Shown: positions 23,840 to 35,199 of the stretch, one piece after another | Layout of the letters: each line of letters starts with the position of its first letter | How positions within the stretch are numbered: the first letter of the stretch is position 1 | Assembly: GCA_022575985.1 (NCBI GenBank) | Contig: JAKSXM010000231.1 | Span: 4,156,501-4,220,500, forward strand | Reading direction: 5' to 3' | Length of the DNA: 64,000 nt | DNA from: Anagrus nilaparvatae | Taxonomy: Eukaryota > Arthropoda > Insecta > Hymenoptera > Mymaridae | Notes under the pieces: generated by a model | Told to the model about the DNA's origin: nothing | The model's input: only the letters and a program-made list of their open reading frames with translations | Databases searched by the model: none | Made by a program: the position numbers and the translations under genes

Positions 23840-24212
23840 CAGGTGGGGAGCTCCTTGAGTACTATTAAGTGACAATGGAACGGAATTTGTTAAAAAAGTT
23901 ATTGCAGATTTCGTTTAAGGTTACGACATACGTCATACGACTACGCCAGTTTATCACGCTCAGGCGAACCCCTTTAAAAGGGTTAATCGAGTCTTAAAAG
24001 CGATGATAGTAGCGTATATTGAACAAGACCATAGGGATTGGGACTTGCACTTACCGGAATTTTGTTTCGCTTACAACACTTCTAAGCATACAGCCACGGG
24101 ATTAACCCCTGCTTTTCTGTACTTCGGTTGCGAGCCCTTAATAAAAAATTCCCTAATTTACGAACTAGAAAGTGGTTGTGAAATCGAGCCTGGTAATGAA
24201 CAAGATTGTTAG
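23840..24212 (+). pseudogene. Integrase catalytic core, C-terminal half
   Basis: Reads SDNGTEFV (the second aspartate of the DDE triad), TTPVYHAQANP, then RVNRVLKAMIVAYI and FCFAYNTSKHTATGLTP. The catalytic glutamate position, normally in NP-x-ERVNR, is lysine here. A TAA interrupts just before GYDIRHT, and the first aspartate with the HHCC zinc domain is absent. The frame ends at the right breakpoint of the inversion; the matching C-terminus is at 18862-19194 on the other strand. Confidence 0.75.
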
Positions 24213-24970
24213 CCAAAGTTGTTTAACGATAACCAGTAAATTAAATTTAATTTAATAAACTAAAAAGTTAACTACGAATTTAATTTGTTCTAAGTTAACA
24301 AAAAAAATTATTAACCAAAACGAAATCGAATTGAAACTTAAACTTCAATTGTAATATTTAAACCTTATATGTTAAAAACCAAAAATATACTGTATGCTCC
24401 TGAGGCTAGCTCATCGCCTTATATACCCTAATTTTATTCACACTACGACCACTTTAGGGGGTTCGAGTAGAAAGGGAATTTTAGTGGGGAATTTAAGAGA
24501 TGACCAATCTCAGACGCTCGCATAGCAGAAGTGGGGTTAAGCTATTTTCCCACTCCTGAAAAATATACTTTTAATTTTCAGAGTAGGGGTAAAAGTGACT
24601 TTAGTAGGCACTGGACAGCACAAGAAATTCTTAACAGAAATTATTAATAACTTTTATCATATTAAAAATTATAACCTTAACATTAATTATAAAATTAAAA
24701 TTATTCTTAAACTAAAATTCATATTCATATATATTTAAACTTATTTCTTAAAACTACTAAAATAGAACTCTGATTTGTCCTAGATTTTTCCTAAAATATA
24801 CAAAAATATTCCAAAAGATTTTCCAAAAGATTTTCCTAAATTTTCTATACTAAATAACACAAAACTTGTAAAATACCAAAACATAAAATTAAAATTTTTA
24901 CTTACAAAAAAAAATTTTTACAAAATTTTTCAAAATTTTCCTAAATTTTCCGACGCTACGCTAATTAAGC
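24213..24970 (-). other. 5' leader region of the LTR element
   Basis: Between the primer-binding site and the inversion breakpoint. In an intact element this would hold the leader and the N-terminal gag. No open frame of useful length is present on either strand, so gag is deleted or unrecognisable. Confidence 0.5.
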
Positions 24971-24988
24971 CCCCCATGTTGGGCGCCA
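24971..24988 (-). promoter_or_regulatory. Primer-binding site, tRNA-Lys type
   Basis: On the minus strand the sequence TGGCGCCCAACATGGGGG lies two bases inside the LTR end. It is complementary, with one mismatch near its middle, to the 3' end expected of tRNA-Lys(CUU) of insects. It fixes the element's orientation as minus and the 24991-26040 copy as the 5' LTR. Confidence 0.8.
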
Positions 24989-24990
24989 AT

Positions 24991-26040
24991 TAAAACGCTA
25001 GACAGTAATTGTCCAGAATTCCATTTCACGTTACCTACAGTTACGTCATGCCAAGATGTAGACTTTCCTGCAAATTTAAAATTTACCCAAGGCGCCAGTC
25101 ACGTCCCGATTGGTGACAAGGTTTTTAGAAACCCCTTTTGGGAATAACGCAACCCTAATACTTACACGGCCAAAATCCGACTAGCACAGATCGTAAATAC
25201 GACAGGATAGAGGGGGGAACTCATAAGTTTAACGTCGGAGTTCCTAATTTTCACAAATAAAACTTACTTAACTTAAAAATCCTTATAAACTACCAAAATT
25301 TACTAATTATTATGTTTAAAATATAGATTAATCCAAAATTTCCTACATTTTATGATCCTAAATTTGAATAGAAAATGTCTTATTTTATTTATTTAACGAT
25401 AAACCAAAATTAATATTTTGTGACTATAAGTTTTAATTAACGAGAATGTAAAATGTTTTTCTTTTATTTAATTATTGATAGTAAACCAAAATTTATATTT
25501 TATGACAATAATTTTTATTAAAGAGAGTGTAAAATTGTTTTATTTGTTATCGATAAACCATGATTTCTACCATTTGTTTAAGTAATTAATTGAAATTTTA
25601 ATATTTTATTCGATAATCCTTAATAAAATAAATCCGTACTCAATTCATTCTAATTTAAGGTTATTTAAATGGCAGAGAGTGCAGTTATAAAAAATTTACA
25701 AATTAATACTAAAAATTTCAAGAAAATGCATGCTTATATAATAAAATAATAATTTAACGATATTCCATAATTTTATTCTCATTTTATTCTAAAGTTTTCA
25801 TTTTTACTAATTTTAAGTCGCCGCGCGCTATTTTAGTTAAAATAGCAACAAATTTTACTTATATTTTGTTTTAAGCCACTAGGGTTAATTTTGAGGCTAA
25901 TTTAACGGTAAACCATGTTTTCGGCCACTAGGGGTCGTCTAAAGTTGATCTGGACAAAATTAATTATGAACTATAATTTTAATTTCGTTTTTTGACAATA
26001 ATCGCCATTGCCTAACTTAACTTAACGGTATTCCATCTAA
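24991..26040 (-). repeat. LTR of gypsy-type element (5' LTR in element orientation)
   Basis: Direct copy of 15277-16324, 1050 bp, same boundaries. The primer-binding site follows immediately on the minus strand. Sequence outside (26041 onward) does not match the flank of the other LTR, so no target duplication is visible. Confidence 0.85.
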
Positions 26041-26918
26041 ATGAAAAATGGTTAAATCAAAATCCCGCAGACATCCTCTGGTCCGCGCGGCAAGCCAAAA
26101 TCAGGACTCATTAACTTATATTTAACACAAATTTTAATTTTGAGTCCTATTTCCAACTTAAATTTTAAGACCTAAACCGGAATGGGCATATACGGTACAC
26201 GCTGTGTTAACTGGGTTTTTACTTAATTTTGAAAACCCACATAGTAATTCGCGATCACAATTTTTCATTATGGTGGCTATAATCCCCGTTTTACTATTGC
26301 TGTAATAACAGCTTTACATAATACATGCAAGTATACAATTATTTAATTACTTTAATTAATTAATTAAATACAAACCCTTTTAATTAATGTAATTTATAAA
26401 TTTTTTATTTCCCCAATTGTGTAGTGTGAATTTCTGTGTGTTAATTTAGTGTTTTGTGTAATTTATGTGTTATTAAAATGTCAGTGTATTTGTTATAATA
26501 ATTATATTTTATAAGTGAAATTTGTAATCTGTTAATAAATTGCAATTCTTCTTTAGTTGCATGTTTTGTGTGTCCTTCCTATAAAATAATTTAAGCTTCA
26601 AATTTTTTTACTTTTATTATTTCCAGCTTCTTAATAAAGTTCCTAAACCCAAGTTAAAGAAGTTTCTAAGTTATAATATCCAAAATTTGCCTAATTTTAA
26701 AATTTTACTAAAATATTTTGAACTTCAAGTACTGAAATTTTGTTCCGCATGCCTAAGGGCTAATCTAAACTTGTTTGTCCTATTTTACTTATTAAATAAT
26801 TTTAGAATCTTAGTATAAAGTAGCTACTAATGTAATTTATTCTTAATATTTTGTATTTCAAAATTTTATTGAAATTTCTGAATAAGCAAAATCTTAAATT
26901 CTAACATTGTTAATTAAT
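26041..26918. other. Intergenic AT-rich sequence
   Basis: No gene, RNA or clear element seen. Mostly A/T low complexity. Confidence 0.45.
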
Positions 26919-27398
26919 CTTGCTGATTTTCGTTCTATATTTCCATGATCCTCTAGGAGACGTATTTCGATTTCACGACAGGTGGGCGCGAAAGACGACT
27001 TCTCGTTGGATCATGAAGATGGCGTCACCGACCAGTAATGCCATAAGAAATATACCAAATCATAATAATAAAAATAACATAAATTGTAATAATTACAATT
27101 GATCATAGTATAATTTCTTAAATTTTTGCGTTTTATTTTAATATTTGTGTCGATTTTTCTTGCTGATTTTCGTTCTATATTTCCATGATCCTCTAGGAGA
27201 CGTATTTCGATTTCACGACAGGTGGGCGCGAAAGACGACTTCTCGTTGGATTTTGAAGATGGCGTCACCGACCGGTAATGCCATAAGAAATATACCAAAT
27301 CATAATAATAAAAATAAGATGAATTGTAATAATTACAATTGATCATAGTATAATTTCTTAAATTTTTGCGTTTTATTTTAATATTTGTGTCAATTTTT
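26919..27398 (+). repeat. 240-bp tandem duplication
   Basis: Two head-to-tail copies (26919-27158 and 27159-27398), nearly identical: cttgctgattttcgttctat, then ggtgggcgcgaaagacgact, then atggcgtcaccgacc, then caattgatcatagtataatt. The few differences mean the duplication is recent. Each copy has a less AT-rich core of about 100 bp. No recognisable protein. Confidence 0.85.
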
Positions 27399-27469
27399 AT
27401 TAACAACAAATTCGCGTTCTATCTAACTAAAAATTTTAAATATAAAATAAAGTCCCTAGAATAGTAACT

Positions 27470-28030
27470 TATTCCGGCTAATCAGCGCGCGCGTGGAAAG
27501 AGATAGAGGTGGCGTGGCGTCCCTTTAGACTTCGGTTGCTCCCAAGCATCTCATTCTCTTTTTAGAGGTTGTGCTGTACGCATATAGTTTTACTGGTCCA
27601 CCTAGAGAATATTTTTCCTGAGGAAGCTACTGCTAGAGCTGTTTATTTTTTATCGTTAATTTCAACGTCGCGTCGTTTAAGTGTGCCTGTGATTGGAAGT
27701 AGGATTGGAAATAGGAAATACCTGGTGAGAAATTTTTTACTAGGCCAAGGGACAACGCACCGGTGGAGCCCAAAAAGTGGGCTGAAAGCCGTGACTGGAC
27801 GTGGTCCAGTCAGAGTTTGTAAAATCCAGGTATTTTTTGATTTAATTTGTGTGATTGTGTGTGTATGTGTGAAAATGATTTTTTTATATTTATATTTCTG
27901 TATACTGAGCAACGACAGCAAACCTCATAAGCCCTGCCCTTTTCAGGGCAGGCACAAATAAATAAAACGTAAGGGCGCTGCTCAAACAAAACAGACTCAA
28001 GTCAAAGTTTTTAAATAAATAAAGTTTGAT
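27470..28030 (+). other. GC-richer island ending in a histone-like 3' end
   Basis: Markedly less AT-rich than the flanks, with cagcgcgcgcgtgg, several possible donors (cctggtgag at 27719, ccaggtatt at 27827) and an open frame of about 130 codons that matches nothing I know. It looks like an exon, 5' UTR or promoter of a gene or retroelement. Downstream are the stem-loop at 27933-27952 and an aataaataaaa run. Confidence 0.3.
27933..27952 (+). terminator. Histone-type mRNA 3' stem-loop (candidate)
   Basis: cctgccct-tttc-agggcagg forms an 8-bp perfect stem with a TTTC tetraloop, followed by cacaaa. Replication-dependent histone mRNAs end in a 6-bp stem with the same TTTC loop, CT/AG closing pairs and, in flies, a following CACAAA. 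The base of the stem (TG/CA rather than GG/CC) departs from the consensus, and no histone reading frame is found upstream. Confidence 0.4.
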
Positions 28031-28558
28031 AAATTAACCTCACTTCCTCATCCCTTTTCCTTCCTCTTTTTTTTTTTTTTTTTAATAATATTTAATAACA
28101 AACATTAAACCCTCCTAAGTAAATTTATTGTTCCATTTTAGTGATTTTAGCTAGATTATAATTAAAATAACTTAATTTAGTAAATTTGAACCTTTTATTT
28201 AATTTAAACTGGAAACTGTAATTTTTTATACGTACAAAAGGTTTTACACGAACTTCGATTTTTATACTTTTAATTCAAATTTTTAGACTATTTTAAGCTA
28301 TCTTGACTTAGTGCTACCGTTTTATATTGATTAATGCTTCTATTTTAAGGAAGAATTTAGTTTTAAGTGTTCAAAAATCTATCGAATTGAAAATTTCACA
28401 AAAAATTTTTAGAACGAGTAAAAGTTCCAAATTCTAACATTTGAATTTTTTAAGTACAATTTTGGGTTAATTTAATTTAAAATCAATTTTTTGGTCTAAA
28501 TCCAACAAGAAACTTATTTTTTTTACTTACATTATTGAGTTCACTTTTTTTTTTAAAC
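28031..28558. other. Intergenic AT-rich sequence
   Basis: Poly(T) run near 28068-28084, otherwise A/T low complexity up to the LINE fragment. Nothing recognisable. Confidence 0.45.
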
Positions 28559-28711
28559 CTTATTGGGAGCACATCTCCCAAAGGGTCAAGAAGGCAGGTA
28601 CCACGACGCAAGCCCTGAGCAGGCTGATGTCAAATATTAACGGCCCGAAGTCCAGCAAGAGGAAGCTACTAATGTCTGTAACTCACTCTATCCTATTATA
28701 TGGAGCAGAAA
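28559..28711 (+). pseudogene. R1-type LINE ORF2 fragment, upstream half
   Basis: The frame TATTGGGAGCAC gives YWEHISQRVKKAG, then ALSRLMSNINGP, and ending HSILLYGAE. This is the segment after the RT active site in R1/jockey-type ORF2 proteins (the ALSRLM-N-GGP and LLYGA-x-W motifs). The 5' part of the element is missing, as usual for LINE insertions. The frame continues at 36431 after a 7.7 kb insertion placed exactly inside the LLYGA-x-W motif. Confidence 0.75.
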
Positions 28712-29636
28712 GGCTATTCCCGGATAAGAAGGGGGCTCCGGCCCACGAAACCGATTGCCGTGAAATTTTCAGGGCATACTTTGGGTACCAAAAGAACACC
28801 TTTCACCTGTATAGGGACTTCCGAATGCCCTTCCTTACGTCCCTAACCTCAAAAAGTCATTTTTTTAGGTTTTTAGCAAATTTAATAAATTTTCGATAAA
28901 TTTTACTACATTTAAAGACACGTAAGATGTAGGACTAGTTAAAAGTGACTTTTTCACACATAAAATAACTCACTTAAAATGATAGAACATAATTTTAAAG
29001 CTTAAAACAGTTTTTACAAGCTGTTTTATGTCATTTTTTTTCAAAAAAATCCTAAGTTTTTGTTATTTTTCCCTTGTTTTCTCGGAACTGGTGATAGGTA
29101 CACTCTTAATTTTTTTTCTGGTAACATATTTTAGTTTTACAAGGTCACCTTGAAATTTTCAGACAAAACGGTTTGGTGCAACCTACTTAAAAATCCACTC
29201 AAAGTGGAGTTTGCAATTTTCGGTTTTTAACAAATTTTTATTTTATACGATGAAAATGGTAAGTAATTCTGATTTATTATCAATGAAATACTTTTTGATT
29301 TATTTCAATTTTATACTTGTTTCAATATATTACACTATTTTTAATATTTTTCATGCTAGACTGAAGAAAATATTTCAAAAATATTTCAATTAAAAACGAA
29401 AAAAATGGCATTAATTTTGTTTTAAGTGAGTAATGTTTTATTCTTTCTGTCTGGAATATTTATATAAGTTCAGAGATGGCAGTTTAGAGGGCAAAAAAAG
29501 ATGAAAGATATGTCACGTCAATTGTTTCACTGTATGACCGGCTGAATAAAATCGGCTAATTATGATTTCATTCTTTTCTCTATATAATCAGGATTCCTCG
29601 TCGATAATTAGGCGCCCTCAATAAATAATCTATAAG

Positions 29637-29705
29637 TTATATATATTATATATTATATATTATATATTATAAGTTATTATATATTATAAGTTATATATAT
29701 TATAC
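29637..29705. repeat. TA-rich microsatellite
   Basis: Repeats of tatatatt and ttataagtt in the left arm of the giant foldback. The corresponding right-arm site (about 35485-35520) has a short unrelated sequence, so one arm expanded or was converted. Confidence 0.7.
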
Positions 29706-31337
29706 TTCTATAGGATTATCTAATATAATATTTTCGGAATACAGTGTCTTTCCGAAGGCCCCCGAGAGCGCCCGATTGTGTACGAGCCATCCTGATTATA
29801 GAGAAAAGAGAATCGAATAAACTATGACACTATATTGTTTTTCTTATTGCAGCTGACGGTGGTAAAATTCATTAGCAATATTTTAATTCTGTTAAATTAA
29901 AAATTCGACTAGGTTTTTGATTATGTTAAAGTTTATTTTTATCTAATATCTCACATGATTACATTTTTCTGAAAAATCATCTGCTCACCTGAAAATACTT
30001 ATATGCTACAGTATACTCTCGTGAACATGCTATAGAACCTTCTGAGGTACATTCGGAGAACATTCGCGCTGAATATAAATTTAGAAAGTGTGTCAGAATG
30101 TACTTCAGAATATTCTATAGAACATTAAATGATTTATTTTTGTTTTTTTTTTAAATAAATAATTAATTAAAAATAAGGATATAAATAAATAGTTTAAGAT
30201 ATTATTTTAAATTAAATATGAATTTTTTTTATTAAAAATTAAAAATGTTTAAGTTTTACATTATTAATATTTTACACATTTTTACATACATATATAATAA
30301 ATTTTAACATAAAAAAGTACAAAGATATATTTAATACAGGTATGTATATGTTTGAGTAGCTACACATTAATAATTAAAATTTAACTCTGCTCAACTGGAT
30401 AAAAGAGTACTCAAATTTTAACTTCTACCATTAGCAGCATTTAATTCGTGGCACACAAAATCAAACCAAATTTCATGATAAGAATATTTTTTTTAATTTA
30501 CCAATTAACTAAATAATAATTTAGTTTACTACTAAGAATGAAAAATTAATAAAAAAATATATATCCTTATCATTAAAAATTAAATATGACAATTTAAAAA
30601 ATGCTAAATGGTGATTATAATATTTGAATCCAAAGCTACTACGTTAAACATCTAAATTAATCCAAAAATACTTGTATTTTTAGTATAGAATTTTCTAAGT
30701 TTATAATAAAATTATTACAGTATAGTACGATGATGACTCTGGAATGATAGTGCAGACATCTTCGAAGCAAACCAAGTAGATAAAAACCTTTCATAGAGAT
30801 TATGTGTGTGAATCTTAAAACCATATAATTGAGATTTGCTTCTATAAAAGAATGAAATATTAGTGACAAAGCTTAAATCAAAATTATTAAAGAATATAAT
30901 TACATGATGCATGATGCAGGACTTTCTTCGAAGCAGATCCTCTGGACAGATCATCCATCGACTTGATGTGGTATTCGTTGGAGCTTTCAAGAAAGGACAA
31001 AATATACCACTTATTACTACTATTGTAATTAACCACTATTAAATGGCGTGAAAATTACACAAGAAACCTACAACAAACAAATTGAATAAAATAATTACCA
31101 CTTGAAAAAATTGATACATTTATATCATAACACTGTATTATGAAACTCATTTCTTAAAACTTGGTTGTAAGCTTTATATGTTGTTAGTTTATTAAATTTA
31201 AACAGCATACACAATTAATGCTTATATTATAATATAATAAATAAAAAAATGAATCTTTTTCAAAAACCAGACTAAATTCATGGATAACCTTGTAAAAGCA
31301 CTTTGCATTGTTTATACATAAAAAACATCAATTTTTT

Positions 31338-31715
31338 TAAAACTAATTATCTATTTATTTGTAGCCTAATATATTTAAGGTTATGCAAAAATTGAAACAA
31401 TTACAGTATTAATAGATATTTAAATAGAATACAAAAAGTCTAAAGCAAAAAATACAACTTAAAGAGGTCCAAGAGTTGCACCAAATATATAATAAAAAAT
31501 GCAACATTGCCATATAGTGCGCACGGACGCAAAAAGCAGAACCTAGCCTAACATGTGCAATGTTTTATTATATTCAGTGAAACTCTTGGTTTCTAAAGTT
31601 ATATTTTTTGCTTTAAACTTTTTGTATTATTTTAAATATCTATTAAATACTGTAATTGTTTCAATTTTTGCATTTAAATATATTAGGCTAAAAATAAATA
31701 GATAATTAGTTTTAA
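31338..31715. repeat. Inner palindrome in the foldback spacer
   Basis: ttaaaactaattatctattt at the left is mirrored by aaatagataattagttttaa at the right, with arms of about 160 bp and a ~50-bp centre containing gcgcacggacgc. Right beside it, cgacgctctggcc (31717-31729) is mirrored by ggccagagcgtcc near 32487, so the spacer holds two adjacent inverted-repeat units. Confidence 0.65.
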
Positions 31716-33163
31716 CGACGCTCTGGCCTTGAATCTCAAGTCGTTGAGTGATAAAAGAAATAATACACATTTAACTATTTAAATGATACAAATAATACTT
31801 TATAAATTCAAAAAATTAATTTTTTAAATAATATTTACAAATTTAATGGTAAATATCTCTTAATTTTACTAATTTACATTTAATGTGTTATTACTTTTTA
31901 ATCACGTAGTACTTCTGCAAAAAGAACAAATTCAAAACTCAAATTTAAACTTCCGTGTATATATTTATCAAATAAATATAAATATTTTATATTAAACTCA
32001 TTTTACAAATTATTTTATGGAAAAAAATTTATTTTAAAATAATAAATTATTACTTAATTAATAAATATGAAATTATAAATTAAAGAATAATATTAAATTT
32101 GTATTTTTATTTACTATAACATTAGTGCGCGCGCTTTGTATAATAAACAAACAATATGGCGTCCTTGCTGCTAAAACTGCGTTATAAAAATTTCTTCGTT
32201 TAATTACACGAAATTTACCACGTATACCTCATATTTGGAAAGTACCAATAAATTCTTTAAGCTTTGAACTTTCAATTTATCACTATCTGCATTCGGGAAT
32301 TCGCGATTTGATGGTAAAAATAATCAACTTCCTGAATTCTTCCCATAAGACTAATGTAATATTTACTTATCTTTGGACCTTTATATCTCAAAATTATGCA
32401 CGACTATCGACTATAAGGCCCATACCATTCGATTCTTGAGACTTTCCTCTAATAACCAGTATATGTCTTATTTCGGGAATTCATTGGCCAGAGCGTCCTT
32501 CTGTCCAGAGGATCTGCTTCGAAGAAAGTCCTGCATCATGCATCATGTAATTATATTCTTTAATAATTTTGATTTAAGCTTTGTCACTAATATTTCATTC
32601 TTTTATAGAGGCAAATCTCAATTATATGGTTTTAAGATTCACACACATAATCTCTATGAAAGGTTTTTATCTACTTGGTTTGCTTCGAAGATGTCTGCAC
32701 TATCATTCCAGAGTCATCATCGTACTATACTGTAATAATTTTATTATAAACTTAGAAAATTCTATACTACAAATATAAGTATTTTTGGATTAATTTAGAT
32801 GTTTAACGTAGTAGCTTTGGATTCAAATATTATAATCACCATTTAGCATTTTTTAAATTGTCATATTTAATTTTTAATGATAAGGATATATATTTTTTTA
32901 TTAATTTTTCATTCTTAGTAGTAAACTAAATTATTATTTAGTTAATTGGTAAATTAAAATAAATATTCTTATCATGAAATTTGGTTTGATTTTGTGTGCC
33001 ACGAATTAAATGCTGCTAATGGTAGAAGTTAAAATTTGAGTACTCTTTTATCCAGTTGAGCAGAGTTAAATTTTAAGTAATAATGTGTAAAGTTATTCAA
33101 ACATATACATACCTGTATTAAATATATCTTTGTACTTTTTTATGTTAAAATTTATTATATATG

Positions 33164-34287
33164 TGGCTCGTTTTCATTTTTTTTGAAAAAATAGCTTTCA
33201 AAAAATAAAAATAAAAAATTCCTTTTTTAAAGTCCAACTAAGGCTTTTTAGACTTTTTTCACCAATATTTATTCAGTGTTGCATAAAAATCACCATAACG
33301 AACCTTTTACATCAATTTATTACGTTTTTTCATATAATTATAAGGTAAAAACAGGTTAAAACCATTAAAAACCAAAATCGTTACATACGGCCTTAATATA
33401 TGAATTTTTCTAGGCTTTATGTGTTTTAGAGAACAATAACATATATTTTTGAATAATTCTTACTAAAAAAACGAGTTTTGGAGGTAAATTTTAAAAATAT
33501 TTAATAATTTTAAAAAAAATGAGGAACGGTAAAGGCAGGAACGGTAAAGGCTTTTTTATAGAAAAATCAAAATAATTCGTAGACAAATGAACAAAAAAAC
33601 TTTTCCGTTTGGAAAGTAAAGTATTTTTATGATTGAAACTTGCCAAGTTTTTTATATTTTAATTACAACGCTTCTTAATCGGAGATCCATGGGGGTACGG
33701 TAAAGGCTTTTGTTTTTGTCCCATCGTGATTTCTGAACTTAAACTGATTTTGTTTTCCTATTTAACGACCTCTTAAAGTGCTCTCGATGTGAGAATTTAT
33801 TTTTTATATATTTAAGTTGTCATTTATGTGATTAAAAGGTTTTAAAAATGTTTTTATGAAGAGAAATCAAATTTAATATAAATAAATTACGTATTACGTA
33901 CACATTTTGTAAAATCGTGTGACACACCTTATCACCCTTGTAATAATTAGTGAAAGTAAGTTTAAATTTTTTCTATATGGAAAAAGTTTAACCTTATGAT
34001 ATATCAATTAACCCCCAAATAAAATTTTTTGAAAATTAATTGATAGGGGTGAGTGACAGACACTCAAAGTATAGGAATCTCCTTTGTGACAGGGAACGGT
34101 AAAGGCTTTTTTGCTATATTTTTGTGTTTTATAGTAGTTAAAACATTAAATTATGTTGATTTTTATGGTGTACCATCAAAAACTTATTGAAATTGAAAAT
34201 TTAAAAAAAAAATTTTTTTTAATTAATGCACCTGGTAGTCGGAAAAGTGTTGTACGTCACTTTTGCAAAAAAAACGATAATGAGCCA
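33164..34287. mobile_element. Insertion X in the right foldback arm, 1.1 kb
   Basis: Present in the right arm, absent from the left, which gives exact limits: it starts tggctcgttttc and ends cgataatgagcca (inverted). It carries four copies of acggtaaaggc followed by T runs (33525, 33540, 33697, 34096). No reading frame. The flanks suggest a 2-3 bp duplication (TG or ATG). Confidence 0.65.
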
Positions 34288-34593
34288 TGTATGTAAAAAT
34301 ATGTAAAATATTAATAATGTAAAACATAAACATTTTTAATTTTTAATAAAAAAAATTCATATTTAATTTAAAATAATATCTTAAACTATTTATTTATATC
34401 CTTATTTTGAATTAATTATTTATTTAAAAAAAAACAAAAATAAATCATTTAATGTTCTATAGAATATTCTGAAGTACATTCTGACACACGTTCTAAATTT
34501 ATATTCAGCGCGAATGTTCTCCGAATGTACCTCAAAAGGTTCTATAGCATGTTCACGAGAGTATACTGTAGCATATAAGTATTTTCAGGTGAG

Positions 34594-35199
34594 TGATACT
34601 CAAATTAACTGAATAACGCTTTTTCATCGCATTCTCAAAGATCTTTGTTAAGGTTGAACCAGGTGGATAGAAATAGCATTTTTTCAATTTTTAACAATAA
34701 TGTGAAATATATTTCAAGTTTTTTGATTTTGAAGACATTTTTATAAATAATCTGATTTTAAAAATCTTTGAATTTAATTTAAAGGCATTATTTAGCATCG
34801 ATTCACTAAAAAAATTTTTTGATTTTCTACGTTTCGCCACGAATAAATTGATTTTTTGAAAAATTTAGGTTGGGCCAAAAATCAAAAAACTTGAAATATA
34901 TTTCACATTATTGTTAAAAATTGAAATTTTTACTTATTCTTGATTAATTATGTCCCTCAAAAATTAGTGAAATTTCAAGCGCTAATATCTCCGTCAGTAG
35001 TCAATAAATTTTCAAAATTATTTTTTTAATTTTAAGGGATACATAACATGATCAATGGCTAAAAATATTAAACATTCTAGAAGTTTCGATCTCCAGAAAT
35101 TTTTACTAAAAAAATGCTATTTCTATCCATCTGATTCAACCTTAACAAAGATCTTTGAGAATGCGATGAAAAAGCGTTATTCAGTTAATTTGAGTATCA
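34594..35199. mobile_element. Insertion Y in the right foldback arm, 606 bp MITE
   Basis: Absent from the left arm. TIRs over 60 bp begin tgatactcaaattaactgaa, and continue with catcgcattctcaaagatct and ttaaggttgaa. A second inverted pair, ttgaaatatatttcacatta, lies inside. No coding sequence. Confidence 0.8.

Larger units (their letters stand above)
19196..24212 (+). mobile_element. Inverted gag-pol block inside the LTR element
   Basis: All pol domains on the plus strand lie in this interval in the order gag knuckle, protease, RT, RNase H, integrase core, while the LTRs, primer-binding site, integrase C-terminus and downstream ORF read on the minus strand. Turning this block round would put the gag knuckle next to the leader and the integrase core next to its own C-terminus, which is the normal gypsy order. 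It is therefore an internal inversion of about 5 kb (2.1 kb of it a later MULE insertion). Confidence 0.75.

Noticed and set aside
27569..27961. Open frame of 130 residues in the GC-richer island
   Set aside because: No family resemblance, runs into the stem-loop and microsatellite-like TG repeats, so not called as a gene.
32373..32735. Plus-strand frame shared by both arms of the giant foldback as a gene
   Set aside because: It is the same sequence seen in inverted copy at 30715-30990. Shared openness follows from arm identity, and no start, domain or codon signal supports it.
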